DNA of 64,000 bases, from assembly GCA_964517135.1 (NCBI GenBank), contig CAZFBA010000011.1, positions 43,145 to 107,144 on the forward strand, read 5' to 3'. The notes beneath the pieces were generated by a model, which searched no databases, had not been told where the DNA came from, and saw only the letters and a list, made by a program, of their open reading frames with translations. Positions 27,449-36,097 of the stretch are shown here, piece after piece (position 1 is the first letter of the stretch; every line of letters starts with the position of its first letter). A program made the translations under genes and the position numbers. This DNA is from CAZFBA01 sp964517135. GTDB taxonomy: Bacteria > Cyanobacteriota > Vampirovibrionia > JBFMGH01.

Positions 27449-28681
27449 ATGGCGTCAAACGTTTTAGCAATGATTCTCGCAGGCGGTCAGGGTACACGTT
27501 TGTATCCATTGACCAAAGATAGATCCAAGCCTGCCGTCCCTTTTGGCGGACGCTACAGGATAATTGACTTTGTTATTAACAACTTTGTCAATTCAGGCAT
27601 CTATAAACTTAAGATTTTAACCCAGTTTAAATCTGATTCATTGAATATTCATGTTTCACGTGGTTGGCCTGTATCCCCTATATTAGGGCAATTTATAGAC
27701 CTTGTACCGGCTCAAATGCGCACAGGCAATGACTGGTATAAAGGTACGGCAGATGCTATTTATCAGAATATGAATATTATTTATGATCAGAATCCTGACT
27801 ACATATGTATTTTTGGAGGCGACCACATCTATAAAATGGATGTCAGGCAGATGTTAGACTTTCATCTTCAGAAAAGCGCTGACCTGACTATATCTGCTGT
27901 GCCTGTTCATGTCTCTCTGGCTGATCAATTTGGCATTATTATAATTGATGAAGACTACAGAGTTATTGGCTTTCAGGAAAAACCTAAAGAAAACCCTGCA
28001 ACTATACCAGGTGAGCCTGATATGGTGCTTGCCTCTATGGGAAATTACATTTTTAACAGAGATATACTTATTGAAGAACTCACAAGAGATGCAGAATGTG
28101 AAGAATCTCAACACGACTTTGGCAAAGATATACTCTGCAAGATGTATGAAAACCACAGGGTCTTTGTATATGACTTCAGGAAAAATATTATACCTGGCAC
28201 AACACCAGAAGAACACGGCTACTGGAGAGATGTAGGTACTATCGAAGCTTACTGGCAGGCTAATCTTGACCTTGTAGCTATCAAACCTATTTTTAACCTT
28301 TATAACAAAGCCTGGCCAATAAGAACATTTGTCCATAATTCACCACCAGCCAAGTTTGTCTGGGCCGACAACGAAAGAATGGGTATAGCTACCGATTCTC
28401 TGGCATCTGAAGGCTGTATTATCAGTGGGGGACAGATAAGTAGAACTATTCTATCACCTAACGTCAGAGTTAATAGCTTTTCTTATATTAAAGATTCTAT
28501 TATATTTGAAGATACAAAGGTTGGCAGACATGCTGAAATTAGAAACGCTATTGTTGACAAGCATATAAACGTACCACCATACACAAGGATCGGTTGCAAC
28601 CCTGATGAAGATAAGGCCAGAGGGTTAACTGTCACTGAAACAGGCATAACAGTAGTACCTAAAGGAACTATCTTCGAGTAA
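27449..28681 (+). CDS. glgC: Glucose-1-phosphate adenylyltransferase
   Basis: A 410-residue ADP-glucose pyrophosphorylase, the committed step of glycogen synthesis. The nucleotide-binding GGQGTRLYPLTKDRSKPAVP, the catalytic region with FGGDHIYKMD, and the glucose-1-phosphate site around GNYIFNRD are present. A left-handed beta-helix tail begins near LASEGCIISGG. Length is typical. Coupled to lepA, with a hairpin after the gene. Confidence 0.96.
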   Translation: MASNVLAMILAGGQGTRLYPLTKDRSKPAVPFGGRYRIIDFVINNFVNSGIYKLKILTQFKSDSLNIHVSRGWPVSPILGQFIDLVPAQMRTGNDWYKGTADAIYQNMNIIYDQNPDYICIFGGDHIYKMDVRQMLDFHLQKSADLTISAVPVHVSLADQFGIIIIDEDYRVIGFQEKPKENPATIPGEPDMVLASMGNYIFNRDILIEELTRDAECEESQHDFGKDILCKMYENHRVFVYDFRKNIIPGTTPEEHGYWRDVGTIEAYWQANLDLVAIKPIFNLYNKAWPIRTFVHNSPPAKFVWADNERMGIATDSLASEGCIISGGQISRTILSPNVRVNSFSYIKDSIIFEDTKVGRHAEIRNAIVDKHINVPPYTRIGCNPDEDKARGLTVTETGITVVPKGTIFE

Positions 28682-28682
28682 A

Positions 28683-28726
28683 ACCCGACCCAATATCTCT
28701 GAAACCAGTTGCCTTTTGATGACAAC
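28683..28726 (-). repeat. R2 interspersed hairpin repeat, copy 1
   Basis: Read on the minus strand it is GTTGTCATCAAAAGGCAACT plus CAGAGATATTGGGTCGGG. It matches 38485-38528 on the plus strand at 38 of 44 positions by hand alignment. Its core GTTGxC/GGCAAC forms a small hairpin. It sits right after the glgC stop. Confidence 0.6.
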
Positions 28727-28736
28727 TTTGTATAAA

Positions 28737-28757
28737 AAGCCTTTAAGGAAAGGCTTT
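28737..28757. terminator. Hairpin between glgC and fliR
   Basis: AAGCCTTT and AAAGGCTT pair around a 4-base loop. The hairpin could end transcription from both sides (convergent genes), though the T-tract on each side is short. Confidence 0.55.
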
Positions 28758-28769
28758 CCTTAACATCTA

Positions 28770-29549
28770 TTAGTAAATAAGCGCATATTCAAGAAAATAT
28801 AACTCCAATATTCTGTAAAACTGCGGCAAAGTTGCAAGAAGAACCATACTGCCTACCATTGGCTTGAAAACAAAACTTAACTGGAATACGTTAATCTGGG
28901 GTGCTGTCTTAGAAATTACACCCAGAATAATGTCGATAGAAAGTGTAGTAATAATGACAGGACCCACCATCTGGAACCCTACAAAAATAATATTAGCTGA
29001 AATTAGAATCCAGTATTCAAGCTGAACAGCCTCAACCAGGTTTGGTTGAGGGTTAAAAATAGGGAATAGCTCAAAACTTCTCTGCATAGCGCTAATAAGC
29101 CAATACATACCACCAACATGAATAAAAACAACTATAGCCAGCATTCCGGTAATTCTACCTACAATAGAGGTTTGAACACGTGAGCCCGGGTCAAAAACAC
29201 TGGCACTGGATAATGCCATCTGGTTATTAGCCATATCACCTGCTGCCTGTACAGTAGAAAATATCATTCTGGCAATTAGCCCTATAAAAATGCCCACCGT
29301 AATATTAATAAAAAGCAAATAGAAAAACGGCACATCTTTAGGCATTGTGCCGTGGTCAACAATACCTATCATAACAGTAGTTAAGATTAGTCCGATACAG
29401 ACTTTCATCATCGGCTGAACTTCTTTACGCCTTAAAACTGGTGCCATGCCAATAAAGCCCATCATTCTGACAAATATCAGAAAAAATACGATAAATTTAT
29501 CGTAAAAATCTGGCATCTGGCCCATAATTTGTAGCACTTCATTTGTCAT
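28770..29549 (-). CDS. fliR: Flagellar export apparatus protein FliR
   Basis: A 259-residue membrane protein of the flagellar type III export gate. Several membrane helices are visible, with the family phrases FVRMMGFIGMAPVLRRKEVQ, AGDMANNQMALSSASVFDPG and the C-terminal FVFKPMVGSMVLL. It is the last gene of the flagellar block on this strand, 22 bp after an unusual secretin-N-like gene. flhB, which often follows or fuses to fliR, is not here. Confidence 0.94.
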   Translation of the reverse strand: MTNEVLQIMGQMPDFYDKFIVFFLIFVRMMGFIGMAPVLRRKEVQPMMKVCIGLILTTVMIGIVDHGTMPKDVPFFYLLFINITVGIFIGLIARMIFSTVQAAGDMANNQMALSSASVFDPGSRVQTSIVGRITGMLAIVVFIHVGGMYWLISAMQRSFELFPIFNPQPNLVEAVQLEYWILISANIIFVGFQMVGPVIITTLSIDIILGVISKTAPQINVFQLSFVFKPMVGSMVLLATLPQFYRILELYFLEYALIY

Positions 29550-29571
29550 ATCAGGCTTTCTGCTTCAATAA

Positions 29572-30699
29572 CTATCTTTTCTCTCTTAGTGGTATTTCTG
29601 ATTCTACTATAACTTCACCCTGGGTATTTAATAAGGTCAAAAATATTTTACCGCTTGTTGGAAGCTGCTTTCTTTCAGAACGTGAGTAGGCTATAATGTC
29701 ACCTTTAACTCTTTTGCCAGGAGGTATGATGCCGGGTGGAAGATTTTGATTGCGCACCGACAATCTATCACCATTGATATCAGAGACTTTAGTAAGATCC
29801 CATAACAGGTAACTAGTTTCGTTTGTTGTATTTGTTAGAGATAAATGTATCACAAGGCTGTCTTCTACTTTGTTTACACTGTCAATTTGAAGTTTCAGGC
29901 CATTATTTTCTATAATAAGTTTTCCAGAGAAAAGACTTTCAGGTCTTTCATCCAGAGAACTCTGAACATCATAATTTGTTGCTACCTGTGGTTTTAATGG
30001 TATATCAATAACCTCAAGCTTTCTTTTTTCAGTCTTTTCAGGTTTTTTATCTGATATATTGATTGGTATATGAAGTTTTGAATCTTCTTCAGGTTTTTTT
30101 TCAAGAGCTGGAAGAGTAACAGATGAATCTTCTTCAGGAGCAGGAGGTTCGTCAAGGCTGATATCCTGAACCGGCTGACTATCAATAGTCTCTTCTGTAT
30201 AGGGGCCATATTTTAATGTATAATCATTTTGTTCAAAAGTGTTATCCTGTATATCTTGTTCTGGCTGAACATTAACAGCTTGAATTCTTGCTCCTGATGA
30301 TTCTACAACAGGTATGGTAAACTTCATTGTATCTGAAGGTACTTTAATAATAGTTTCTGCTGTATAAGGGCTAGAATTATCAATAATAACATCAAATACA
30401 TAAATACCGCCCTCTGTCCATATAATGATATTAGTATTTTTTTCAGAAATAGGCGCAATTAATAGCTGATAACCTGTTTTTGTGCCATCATCGGTTTCTT
30501 TTTTAAAAAGATTAAGCTCCATAGCAGAAGGATCTCCTCCAACAACCCTGGTTACTTTTACAGGAAAGTCAAGAATATAGCTTTTACCTGTGTGCAAAGG
30601 TAGAATATTAGTAGTATTTTGTGCTATTGCTTCAACACTAAAGACTATTAGTACTATTGAAATTGACATTAAATATGTTAAATATTTTCTCATATTCAT
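29572..30699 (-). CDS. Secreted protein with T2SS/T3SS secretin N-terminal-like domain
   Basis: A 375-residue protein with a signal peptide (LTYLMSISIVLIVFSVEAIA). Residues 30-120 read like the pilus/secretin N-terminal region (T2SS-T3SS_pil_N): LPLHTGKSYILDFPVKVTRV, then GDPSAMELN, and TNIIIWTEGGIYVFDVII. A Pro/Glu-rich linker follows, and a C-terminal Ig-like or beta-rich domain (about 250-375) with SLTNTTNETSYLLWDLTKV. It begins 1 bp after fliQ and ends 22 bp before fliR, so it is expressed with the export gate. Such a protein is not a standard flagellar component. It may be an envelope or periplasmic accessory of the export machine; that is inference. Confidence 0.75.
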   Translation of the reverse strand: MNMRKYLTYLMSISIVLIVFSVEAIAQNTTNILPLHTGKSYILDFPVKVTRVVGGDPSAMELNLFKKETDDGTKTGYQLLIAPISEKNTNIIIWTEGGIYVFDVIIDNSSPYTAETIIKVPSDTMKFTIPVVESSGARIQAVNVQPEQDIQDNTFEQNDYTLKYGPYTEETIDSQPVQDISLDEPPAPEEDSSVTLPALEKKPEEDSKLHIPINISDKKPEKTEKRKLEVIDIPLKPQVATNYDVQSSLDERPESLFSGKLIIENNGLKLQIDSVNKVEDSLVIHLSLTNTTNETSYLLWDLTKVSDINGDRLSVRNQNLPPGIIPPGKRVKGDIIAYSRSERKQLPTSGKIFLTLLNTQGEVIVESEIPLREKR

Positions 30700-30700
30700 A

Positions 30701-31582
30701 TTATTCAGCTTCCAATATAATTGCTCCCCGGTTATTTTTTATTTTTTGTTTTGAATAACTATTATTTGAACTGTATGAAGTGTTTTTTTCGTTGTCCTGT
30801 ATAATAATTGTTGACCCTTTAACCTTATAGTTAAAGTCCTGCTGGCCATCAGGGGTCAGATAAGCTGCTGCTCCTGTTATCTGTTGAGAATTAGAATCAT
30901 AACCTGATGCAATTTGATTTTTGCTATTGATTTCTGAGGGATCAACTGCTGGTGGTTCATCTAAATTAGGCAATACTGAAATAGACGGGTTAGTATCAGG
31001 TGTTGATAGAGGCGGTATTACTGGTGTTTTTTGCTCTGTTGATGGTATTGCCCGGGTTTCTCTGTCTGTGCCCTGCATATTCTTATAGTTTTCTATTTCT
31101 TCAGCTATTGAAGCATCTGGAATAGGTGGTGCAGGCGTATAAACATCTGGTTCTTTAGGGTCTTTGGTTCTCAAAAATGGAGAATCAGCCGGTTTACTGA
31201 TTAGCTCAGAGAAAGAAGGTTTATCTTTGCGTCTTTTAAACCTTGTATCATTGAAAAATTCATACCTACTTTTATTTGGATCAACCCAGCCTTCTGGTGG
31301 CAGTGCATTGTTACCACTTTGAGGAATTGTTTCAAGAGAAAGCTTTATTGCATCGGTTAAATAATTATGAAGTATTCTAACAATCATTACACCACCAATA
31401 AGTATAACGAGAAACACTGCTAAAATTTTTGGTGCAGCAGCGATTGTTTGCTCTTGAACCTGCGTAACAGCCTGTAGAATACCAACTACAAGGCCTATAC
31501 CCGCAGCTGTCAAAACTATAGGCATAGAAATGATAATAATATAGAAAAAACCTTTGCCAACATGTTCTAAGAGCAGTTCCAA
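30701..31582 (-). CDS. fliQ: Flagellar export protein FliQ with long C-terminal extension
   Basis: Residues 1-88 are a complete FliQ: two membrane helices with IISMPIVLTAAGIGLVVGIL and QEQTIAAAPKILAVFLVILI. FliQ normally ends there at about 89 residues. Here the frame continues for about 205 more residues of Pro/Ser/Asn-rich, apparently disordered sequence, with TPAPPIPDASIAEEIENYKN and a final KIKNNRGAIILEAE, without frameshift or stop. The start is TTG with AAGGAG ten bases upstream. It lies between fliP (14 bp) and the secretin-N-like gene (1 bp). The extension is the odd feature. Confidence 0.9.
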   Translation of the reverse strand: MELLLEHVGKGFFYIIIISMPIVLTAAGIGLVVGILQAVTQVQEQTIAAAPKILAVFLVILIGGVMIVRILHNYLTDAIKLSLETIPQSGNNALPPEGWVDPNKSRYEFFNDTRFKRRKDKPSFSELISKPADSPFLRTKDPKEPDVYTPAPPIPDASIAEEIENYKNMQGTDRETRAIPSTEQKTPVIPPLSTPDTNPSISVLPNLDEPPAVDPSEINSKNQIASGYDSNSQQITGAAAYLTPDGQQDFNYKVKGSTIIIQDNEKNTSYSSNNSYSKQKIKNNRGAIILEAE

Positions 31583-31596
31583 AAGTGAATATCTCC

Positions 31597-32238
31597 TTAA
31601 TTAAAGCTTTTCACAAGTCCATGTATAATTAGCCCCCAACCATCAACAGCGATAAAGATCAGAAGTTTAAAGGGCAAAGAGATAATAGTTGGTGATAACA
31701 TAAACATACCGAGGGCCAGCAAGACATTAGCAACAACAAGATCAAGAACTATAAAAGGTATAAAAATTATAAAACCTATCTGAAAAGATGTTCTTAGCTC
31801 ACTGATCATATATGCAGGTGCTGCTTCAAACAGGGTAATCTCTTCAGGTGTTGCAGGTGGTTTATTTTTAGATATTTCAATAAAGAAGCCGATATCATCC
31901 TGGCTGGTTTGTCTTAACATAAAATCTCGCAAGGGTTTAGAGCCTTCCTGCATAGCTGTTACCAGAGAAGCACCTTGAGAATAGGCATTATAACCATTAT
32001 CATACATTTGATTAAATGTAGGCGCCATTGTATACATAGTCAGTATAAGAGCCAGGCCAACAATAACCATAGCAGGGGGCACCTGCTGGGTTCCCAGAGC
32101 AGTTCTCAAAATAGACAGAACTATTACATATCTTAAAAAGCTTGTCATAGTAAGAATCATTAGAGGCAAGAATGTAAAACTTGCCATTACTATTAAAAGC
32201 TGTACTACAGGATCAAGGTTTTGAAGGGTTTGTTCCAT
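31597..32238 (-). CDS. fliP: Flagellar export apparatus protein FliP
   Basis: A 213-residue core export-gate protein. The family signatures FTFLPLMILTMTSFLRYVIV, LRTALGTQQVPPAMVIVGLA and the C-terminal LALGMFMLSPTIISLPFKLL are intact. No cleavable signal peptide is obvious, as in shorter FliP versions. AGAGG lies six bases upstream. It sits 3 bp after fliO. Confidence 0.96.
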   Translation of the reverse strand: MEQTLQNLDPVVQLLIVMASFTFLPLMILTMTSFLRYVIVLSILRTALGTQQVPPAMVIVGLALILTMYTMAPTFNQMYDNGYNAYSQGASLVTAMQEGSKPLRDFMLRQTSQDDIGFFIEISKNKPPATPEEITLFEAAPAYMISELRTSFQIGFIIFIPFIVLDLVVANVLLALGMFMLSPTIISLPFKLLIFIAVDGWGLIIHGLVKSFN

Positions 32239-32241
32239 TTT

Positions 32242-32637
32242 TTACCTCTTAACAAGTTGTTTATTTATGGCATCTCTGATAAAGCCAGTATACTTAAGTT
32301 TTGCTTCAAGGTCAGGGTGCATTTTAGGCAATGTATTTTGTATTTCATTCGTTCTGGTTTCATAATTTTGAACATTATCTTTTGCCAGTTCACCTAGGCA
32401 GCTAACGTTTTCAGGAGTTGTTGCAATAAGAAATCTCTGGTTGCCTGCTTTTAACACATGAACAATTTTTCTTGGTTCAATGCCGATTGATTGCTCAACA
32501 GAAAGAAATGACCTGTCTTTATTGCCTTTTGGCCCATTCATCTGGTTTAAAAAATACCTTGTGCCAATATAACCAATAAGAAGCAGGCCTATTGTGCCCA
32601 GTGTATATACAACAAAGCCTATAACAAATTGCGTCAT
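32242..32637 (-). CDS. fliO: Flagellar biosynthesis protein FliO-like
   Basis: A 131-residue protein with one N-terminal membrane helix (IGFVVYTLGTIGLLLIGYIG) and a small cytoplasmic domain with RSFLSVEQSIGIEPRKIVHV and QRFLIATTPENVSCL, the pattern of FliO. Position directly before fliP supports it. FliO assists FliP assembly. Confidence 0.87.
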   Translation of the reverse strand: MTQFVIGFVVYTLGTIGLLLIGYIGTRYFLNQMNGPKGNKDRSFLSVEQSIGIEPRKIVHVLKAGNQRFLIATTPENVSCLGELAKDNVQNYETRTNEIQNTLPKMHPDLEAKLKYTGFIRDAINKQLVKR

Positions 32638-32651
32638 TTCATTTGTCCTCT

Positions 32652-33869
32652 CTAAAATTCGTCTTCAATACCAAGGTCATCGTAGTTATCATCGTAATTA
32701 AAGTCAATGTCATCATCTTCTTCAATATTATTTTCAGCTATATTGTCTTCTTGAATAATGTCTTCTTCAGGTTCTTCGTGGCCCGGAACATTTTTATGGA
32801 GGACTTTATTAATCATTACACCGTATTTATCCCCCACAATGACCAGTTCTCCAATGGCTAAATCTTTACCGTCAATATGAAGTCTGACTTCATTATCAAC
32901 AAGAGAAGCTACCTCTACTACCAGTCCTTCTGTCATATTTCTAAGCTCGCCAAGCGGCAGTTTAATTTTCTTAAACTCTGCTGCCACTTCAACCTGGATG
33001 TTATCCCAGATGGCTTCGCCCTGTTTTTTTACATTTAAAGCTTCGTTATTCATGCCTCCATATTCCTCGCTATGTATATTAAGTTCTATATTTCTATCTG
33101 GCCTGACTTTAAAGGGCACCTGCCTTTTTTCATCAAAGATTTCCATTCTGTCAAGCTGACTTTGCTCCAGTATTAATACGTCATTAATAGACAGTTTCTT
33201 TAGATCAATTAGAGAAATCAAGGATCTCCCTATGTATACGTTTGTTTCTGAAGTTGAGCTATAAAATTTAGATATATCTACAGGATATTCAACCTCAGGG
33301 TAGGTTCCTTTTTTCAGGATATCTGGCGGAAAAGACAAAATAATACGTCCACAGGGCATATCTTGTTTCAATCTATTTGGTGTATTTACATACATAGTCA
33401 GGTGCATAAGTTCTTTCGAGGGTTCTTTTCGCTTATTAATCTTTCTTGTTTCAATAAAGAGAGGTTTAAGGTTCTTTACAAGCAATTCACAATAACTAGA
33501 GAGCATTTCAGATTCAAGGCGAGTAATATTTTTGAATTTAAAGTATTTCTCATTGTCATGTCTTTTGCCAAGGCTTTCTTCGAGAAAAATGCCAGAGGCC
33601 GTATTTGAGATCCTTAGCTGAATAGAACAGTTAGCTGTCAGAGATATTTGCGTTACAAAATAATCATTTTCTTTCCAGAAATAGAGCGGTTTTTTAGTTA
33701 ATCCCACCAGAAAACCTTTTATTTTGACGCCAAAGAAATCTGTTGTGGTGGCTGTTAGAATGCTATCAATGCTGGTTTTTAGCCAGTTCATCTTTAACAC
33801 AAAAGGATTATGAATTTTTTCATAACTTGCAGTCAGGTTTATGTTTGATTTTTCGAGTGCAGCTGACAC
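32652..33869 (-). CDS. Flagellar motor switch protein, FliM/FliN-like with SpoA domains
   Basis: A 405-residue protein. The first 160 residues are not clearly FliM. GRIILSFPPDILK (about 173-185) begins a probable first SpoA-like domain, and residues 285-350 form a clear FliN/SpoA domain (IQVEVAAEFKKIKLPLGELR and GELVIVGDKYGVMINKVL). The tail of about 50 residues is extremely acidic (EEDDDIDFNYDDNYDDLG). The arrangement resembles FliMN or type III SctQ proteins, placing it in the C-ring. The start is GTG at 33869; no ATG occurs before residue 27. It heads the flagellar block, 14 bp before fliO. Confidence 0.75.
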   Translation of the reverse strand: MSAALEKSNINLTASYEKIHNPFVLKMNWLKTSIDSILTATTTDFFGVKIKGFLVGLTKKPLYFWKENDYFVTQISLTANCSIQLRISNTASGIFLEESLGKRHDNEKYFKFKNITRLESEMLSSYCELLVKNLKPLFIETRKINKRKEPSKELMHLTMYVNTPNRLKQDMPCGRIILSFPPDILKKGTYPEVEYPVDISKFYSSTSETNVYIGRSLISLIDLKKLSINDVLILEQSQLDRMEIFDEKRQVPFKVRPDRNIELNIHSEEYGGMNNEALNVKKQGEAIWDNIQVEVAAEFKKIKLPLGELRNMTEGLVVEVASLVDNEVRLHIDGKDLAIGELVIVGDKYGVMINKVLHKNVPGHEEPEEDIIQEDNIAENNIEEDDDIDFNYDDNYDDLGIEDEF

Positions 33870-33942
33870 TATTTTCTAACCACCAAATCTTCGTTTCGAA
33901 ACAATATTTTGCCTTGCTCATAAGAATACACTTATTAGGAGG

Positions 33943-34071
33943 GTTCTAAATCCACTAGATAAAGTATTTCGTCATTTAAGACACAATGAGGAAAGAGTGG
34001 CACAGATTTTCACATATTCTTTAGAAACAGAGAGGCTAAAAACAGTGCTGCAATTGTTAAAGGATGAATAA
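33943..34071 (+). pseudogene. Start-less 42-codon frame after a consensus ribosome site
   Basis: AGGAGG at 33937-33942 is followed in frame by 42 sense codons reading VLNPLDKVFRHLRHNEERVA and on to LKTVLQLLKDE before TAA. The composition looks like a real protein C-terminus, but no ATG, GTG or TTG stands at the right distance. It may be a gene remnant, or a gene with a mutated start. Evidence is weak. Confidence 0.2.
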
Positions 34072-34195
34072 ACCGGCTCTTAACAGTTAAAAAAGCTTTC
34101 AGGGTCTCAGTTATTTGTAATTTTAAGTATTTTTTTCTGAGTATCAATATTTATCAGTAAAGAATAACATTATATTAATCTGCTATTTGAAAAAT

Positions 34196-34651
34196 TTATG
34201 AATTTTTTAGCTTAAACAACCCCATAATAAATAAAGGCAATAAAATAAACGCCAGAAAAGAGATAGAACCATATGAAACATCCATAACAATGGCAGCAAA
34301 GATGAATCCAAATATGTTTAGAAATGAAGATGGATCTATAACACAAACAACAAACATTGAAATAACATCAACAACTAAAAGTAATATAAACAATAAACCA
34401 CCCTGAACAAAATTCAATAAAGTTCCTGATATAAGACTGTATGCTATTGCAGACAGCGGAAAAACAATAATTATACCCAGAGATATCAAAAGAGAACCTG
34501 CCAGTTCATAGAGCATATAATTATCTTTGATGTTAATATGAACACTTAACTCAGCCCTGATTGACTTTAAGAAAAGATTATCAAGTATAACAAACAGAAT
34601 TGCTGCTATTAGAAGAAACAAAAAGTGTTTGTTGTTTAAAAACTTTTCCAT
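34196..34651 (-). CDS. Small integral membrane protein
   Basis: A 151-residue protein with about four hydrophobic helices (FLFLLIAAILFVILDNLFL, LAGSLLISLGIIIVFPLSAI, GGLLFILLLVVDVISMFVV, ISFLAFILLPLFIMGLF). GAGGATATAAA precedes the ATG. It starts 24 bp after the matrixin-like gene on the same strand, so they are probably co-transcribed. No family recognised. Confidence 0.65.
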   Translation of the reverse strand: MEKFLNNKHFLFLLIAAILFVILDNLFLKSIRAELSVHINIKDNYMLYELAGSLLISLGIIIVFPLSAIAYSLISGTLLNFVQGGLLFILLLVVDVISMFVVCVIDPSSFLNIFGFIFAAIVMDVSYGSISFLAFILLPLFIMGLFKLKNS

Positions 34652-34675
34652 TTTATATCCTCTACTTAAGGCTGG

Positions 34676-35413
34676 TTACCAGTGGTTATAAAGCAACCAG
34701 ATCGTATTTAAATCCCTCACTGAGAGAGTATTAGCTTCTTTGACTGTTTGAGGAATATTATTTACCGTAATTTCACCTGTCTTTTCATTGTATACTGTAA
34801 TGGTTTTGTCATACATTATGTCATAAGGATCATCACTGTGTGCAGCTATGCCAAAGGCATGACCTATTTCATGCATAATTATAGCCTGAGAAATGACTGG
34901 TTGCTCAAACGCATGAGGCAGCAACAATACAATAGAGTTTGTTTTTCGTTTTATATTAAAAGGATAACCAGAAACTTCCATAGTATCAACACCGCCAACC
35001 CCTGATAAACCTTCATCAGGAGTATCAGGATATTTCTCTTTCAGTGTATTAAAATCAGTTAACTCAATAATAAGGCTGGCATCTTCTTTATTTTTAACTT
35101 CCTTCATAGGGAAAAAATAGCTATACTCTTCTATAGCTGCTTTAACAATAGATCTATTATCTTCTTCCATCGGCCCTATCCAGTATTTTACCGGGAAGTT
35201 CTGAAAATGATGATGTTCAGGCTTAACCCCTATTCGATTAAGTTCTTCAAGAACCTTACCGAAATAATCTCCTTCTTCAGGTGAATATTTGTGGTTTATC
35301 ACTGGATTCTGTGACTTTTTCGCAGTAAAATCATCCGCTTTATGAGCGCAAGCAATAAGAAAACATCCGAAACATAAACATAACAAGGTTATTAGGGCAT
35401 ACTTTAATGACAA
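34676..35413 (-). CDS. Matrixin-like zinc metalloprotease lipoprotein
   Basis: A 245-residue protein with a lipobox (FLIAC, Cys about residue 22). The zinc-protease motif HEIGHAFGIAAHS (HExxHxxGxxxH) is followed by the Met of DIMYDK, which fits a metzincin Met-turn, and SVRDLNTIWLLYN as in matrixins. It probably works on the cell surface or in the periplasm. The start is TTG, with AGGAG seven bases upstream. Substrate unknown. Confidence 0.88.
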   Translation of the reverse strand: MSLKYALITLLCLCFGCFLIACAHKADDFTAKKSQNPVINHKYSPEEGDYFGKVLEELNRIGVKPEHHHFQNFPVKYWIGPMEEDNRSIVKAAIEEYSYFFPMKEVKNKEDASLIIELTDFNTLKEKYPDTPDEGLSGVGGVDTMEVSGYPFNIKRKTNSIVLLLPHAFEQPVISQAIIMHEIGHAFGIAAHSDDPYDIMYDKTITVYNEKTGEITVNNIPQTVKEANTLSVRDLNTIWLLYNHW

Positions 35414-35542
35414 AATCTTCTCCTGTTATTATAGGCCCTTAAAGATTATAAGGCAGTTACCTGGCTGTATCATCCGCTATTATAACGATATTTAAAATAT
35501 TTCAGTGGCATAATTGCGAATCAGTCTCTATTAAAGTATGCC

Positions 35543-35559
35543 ATACCTCTCAGAGGTAT
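35543..35559. repeat. 17-bp palindrome between two minus-strand genes
   Basis: ATACCTCT-C-AGAGGTAT is a perfect inverted repeat, 130 bp upstream of the protease start. It could be an operator or a weak hairpin terminator of the upstream gene. Confidence 0.4.
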
Positions 35560-35597
35560 AGTTTAAAAAATGTTTTATGCGAAAAACATAGTCTTTA

Positions 35598-35942
35598 TCA
35601 GTGCAATAACTGTGCTGACTGTTTTAATTTTTTATTCAACAGGTATATAGCACGTGAAATAGCATGCCCCAGAATTACAAAAGGTTTCCAGCTTTCTGTA
35701 TGACTGCATTTGCTCTCAGGTATTATCTGGCCACAGGAATCTTTGAGTTCATAAGTTATGTTTGACTCTGTTGCTCTGATGTGGATAAAGATGCCTGAAT
35801 TTTCTATTAATTTTAACAGGCTATTCAGTTTATCTGCGGCATATTTGAACTCCTGGAGTTTCGCATCACCAAGCAGTTCTCTAATTGATTCTTCGCAAAG
35901 AATAAGATTTTTAACTCCTGTATGCTGTAGAGTTTTTGTCAT
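35598..35942 (-). CDS. Hypothetical small protein
   Basis: A 114-residue soluble protein, helical at both ends with a short beta-rich middle (ENSGIFIHIRATESNITYEL). No motif recognised. The ribosome site is weak (AAGG about 15 bases upstream). It stands alone between the protease gene and a repeat-rich region. Confidence 0.5.
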   Translation of the reverse strand: MTKTLQHTGVKNLILCEESIRELLGDAKLQEFKYAADKLNSLLKLIENSGIFIHIRATESNITYELKDSCGQIIPESKCSHTESWKPFVILGHAISRAIYLLNKKLKQSAQLLH

Positions 35943-36073
35943 AAATAATTTCTATAACCTTAATACTACCGAAAATACTTCTAAGTGATAAATTTTTAAA
36001 ATCATACCTATGAATTAATAAAAAATTTTTTGTATTATCGATTGCCCGGCAGGCTTTTAAAAAAATTCATAAC

Positions 36074-36097
36074 AGCTATAATGACAGTATTATAGCT
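36074..36097. repeat. Inverted repeat AGCTATAAT/ATTATAGCT
   Basis: A perfect 9-bp stem with a 6-base centre in the gap upstream of the macro-domain gene. No T-tract follows. Possible operator. Confidence 0.35.
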
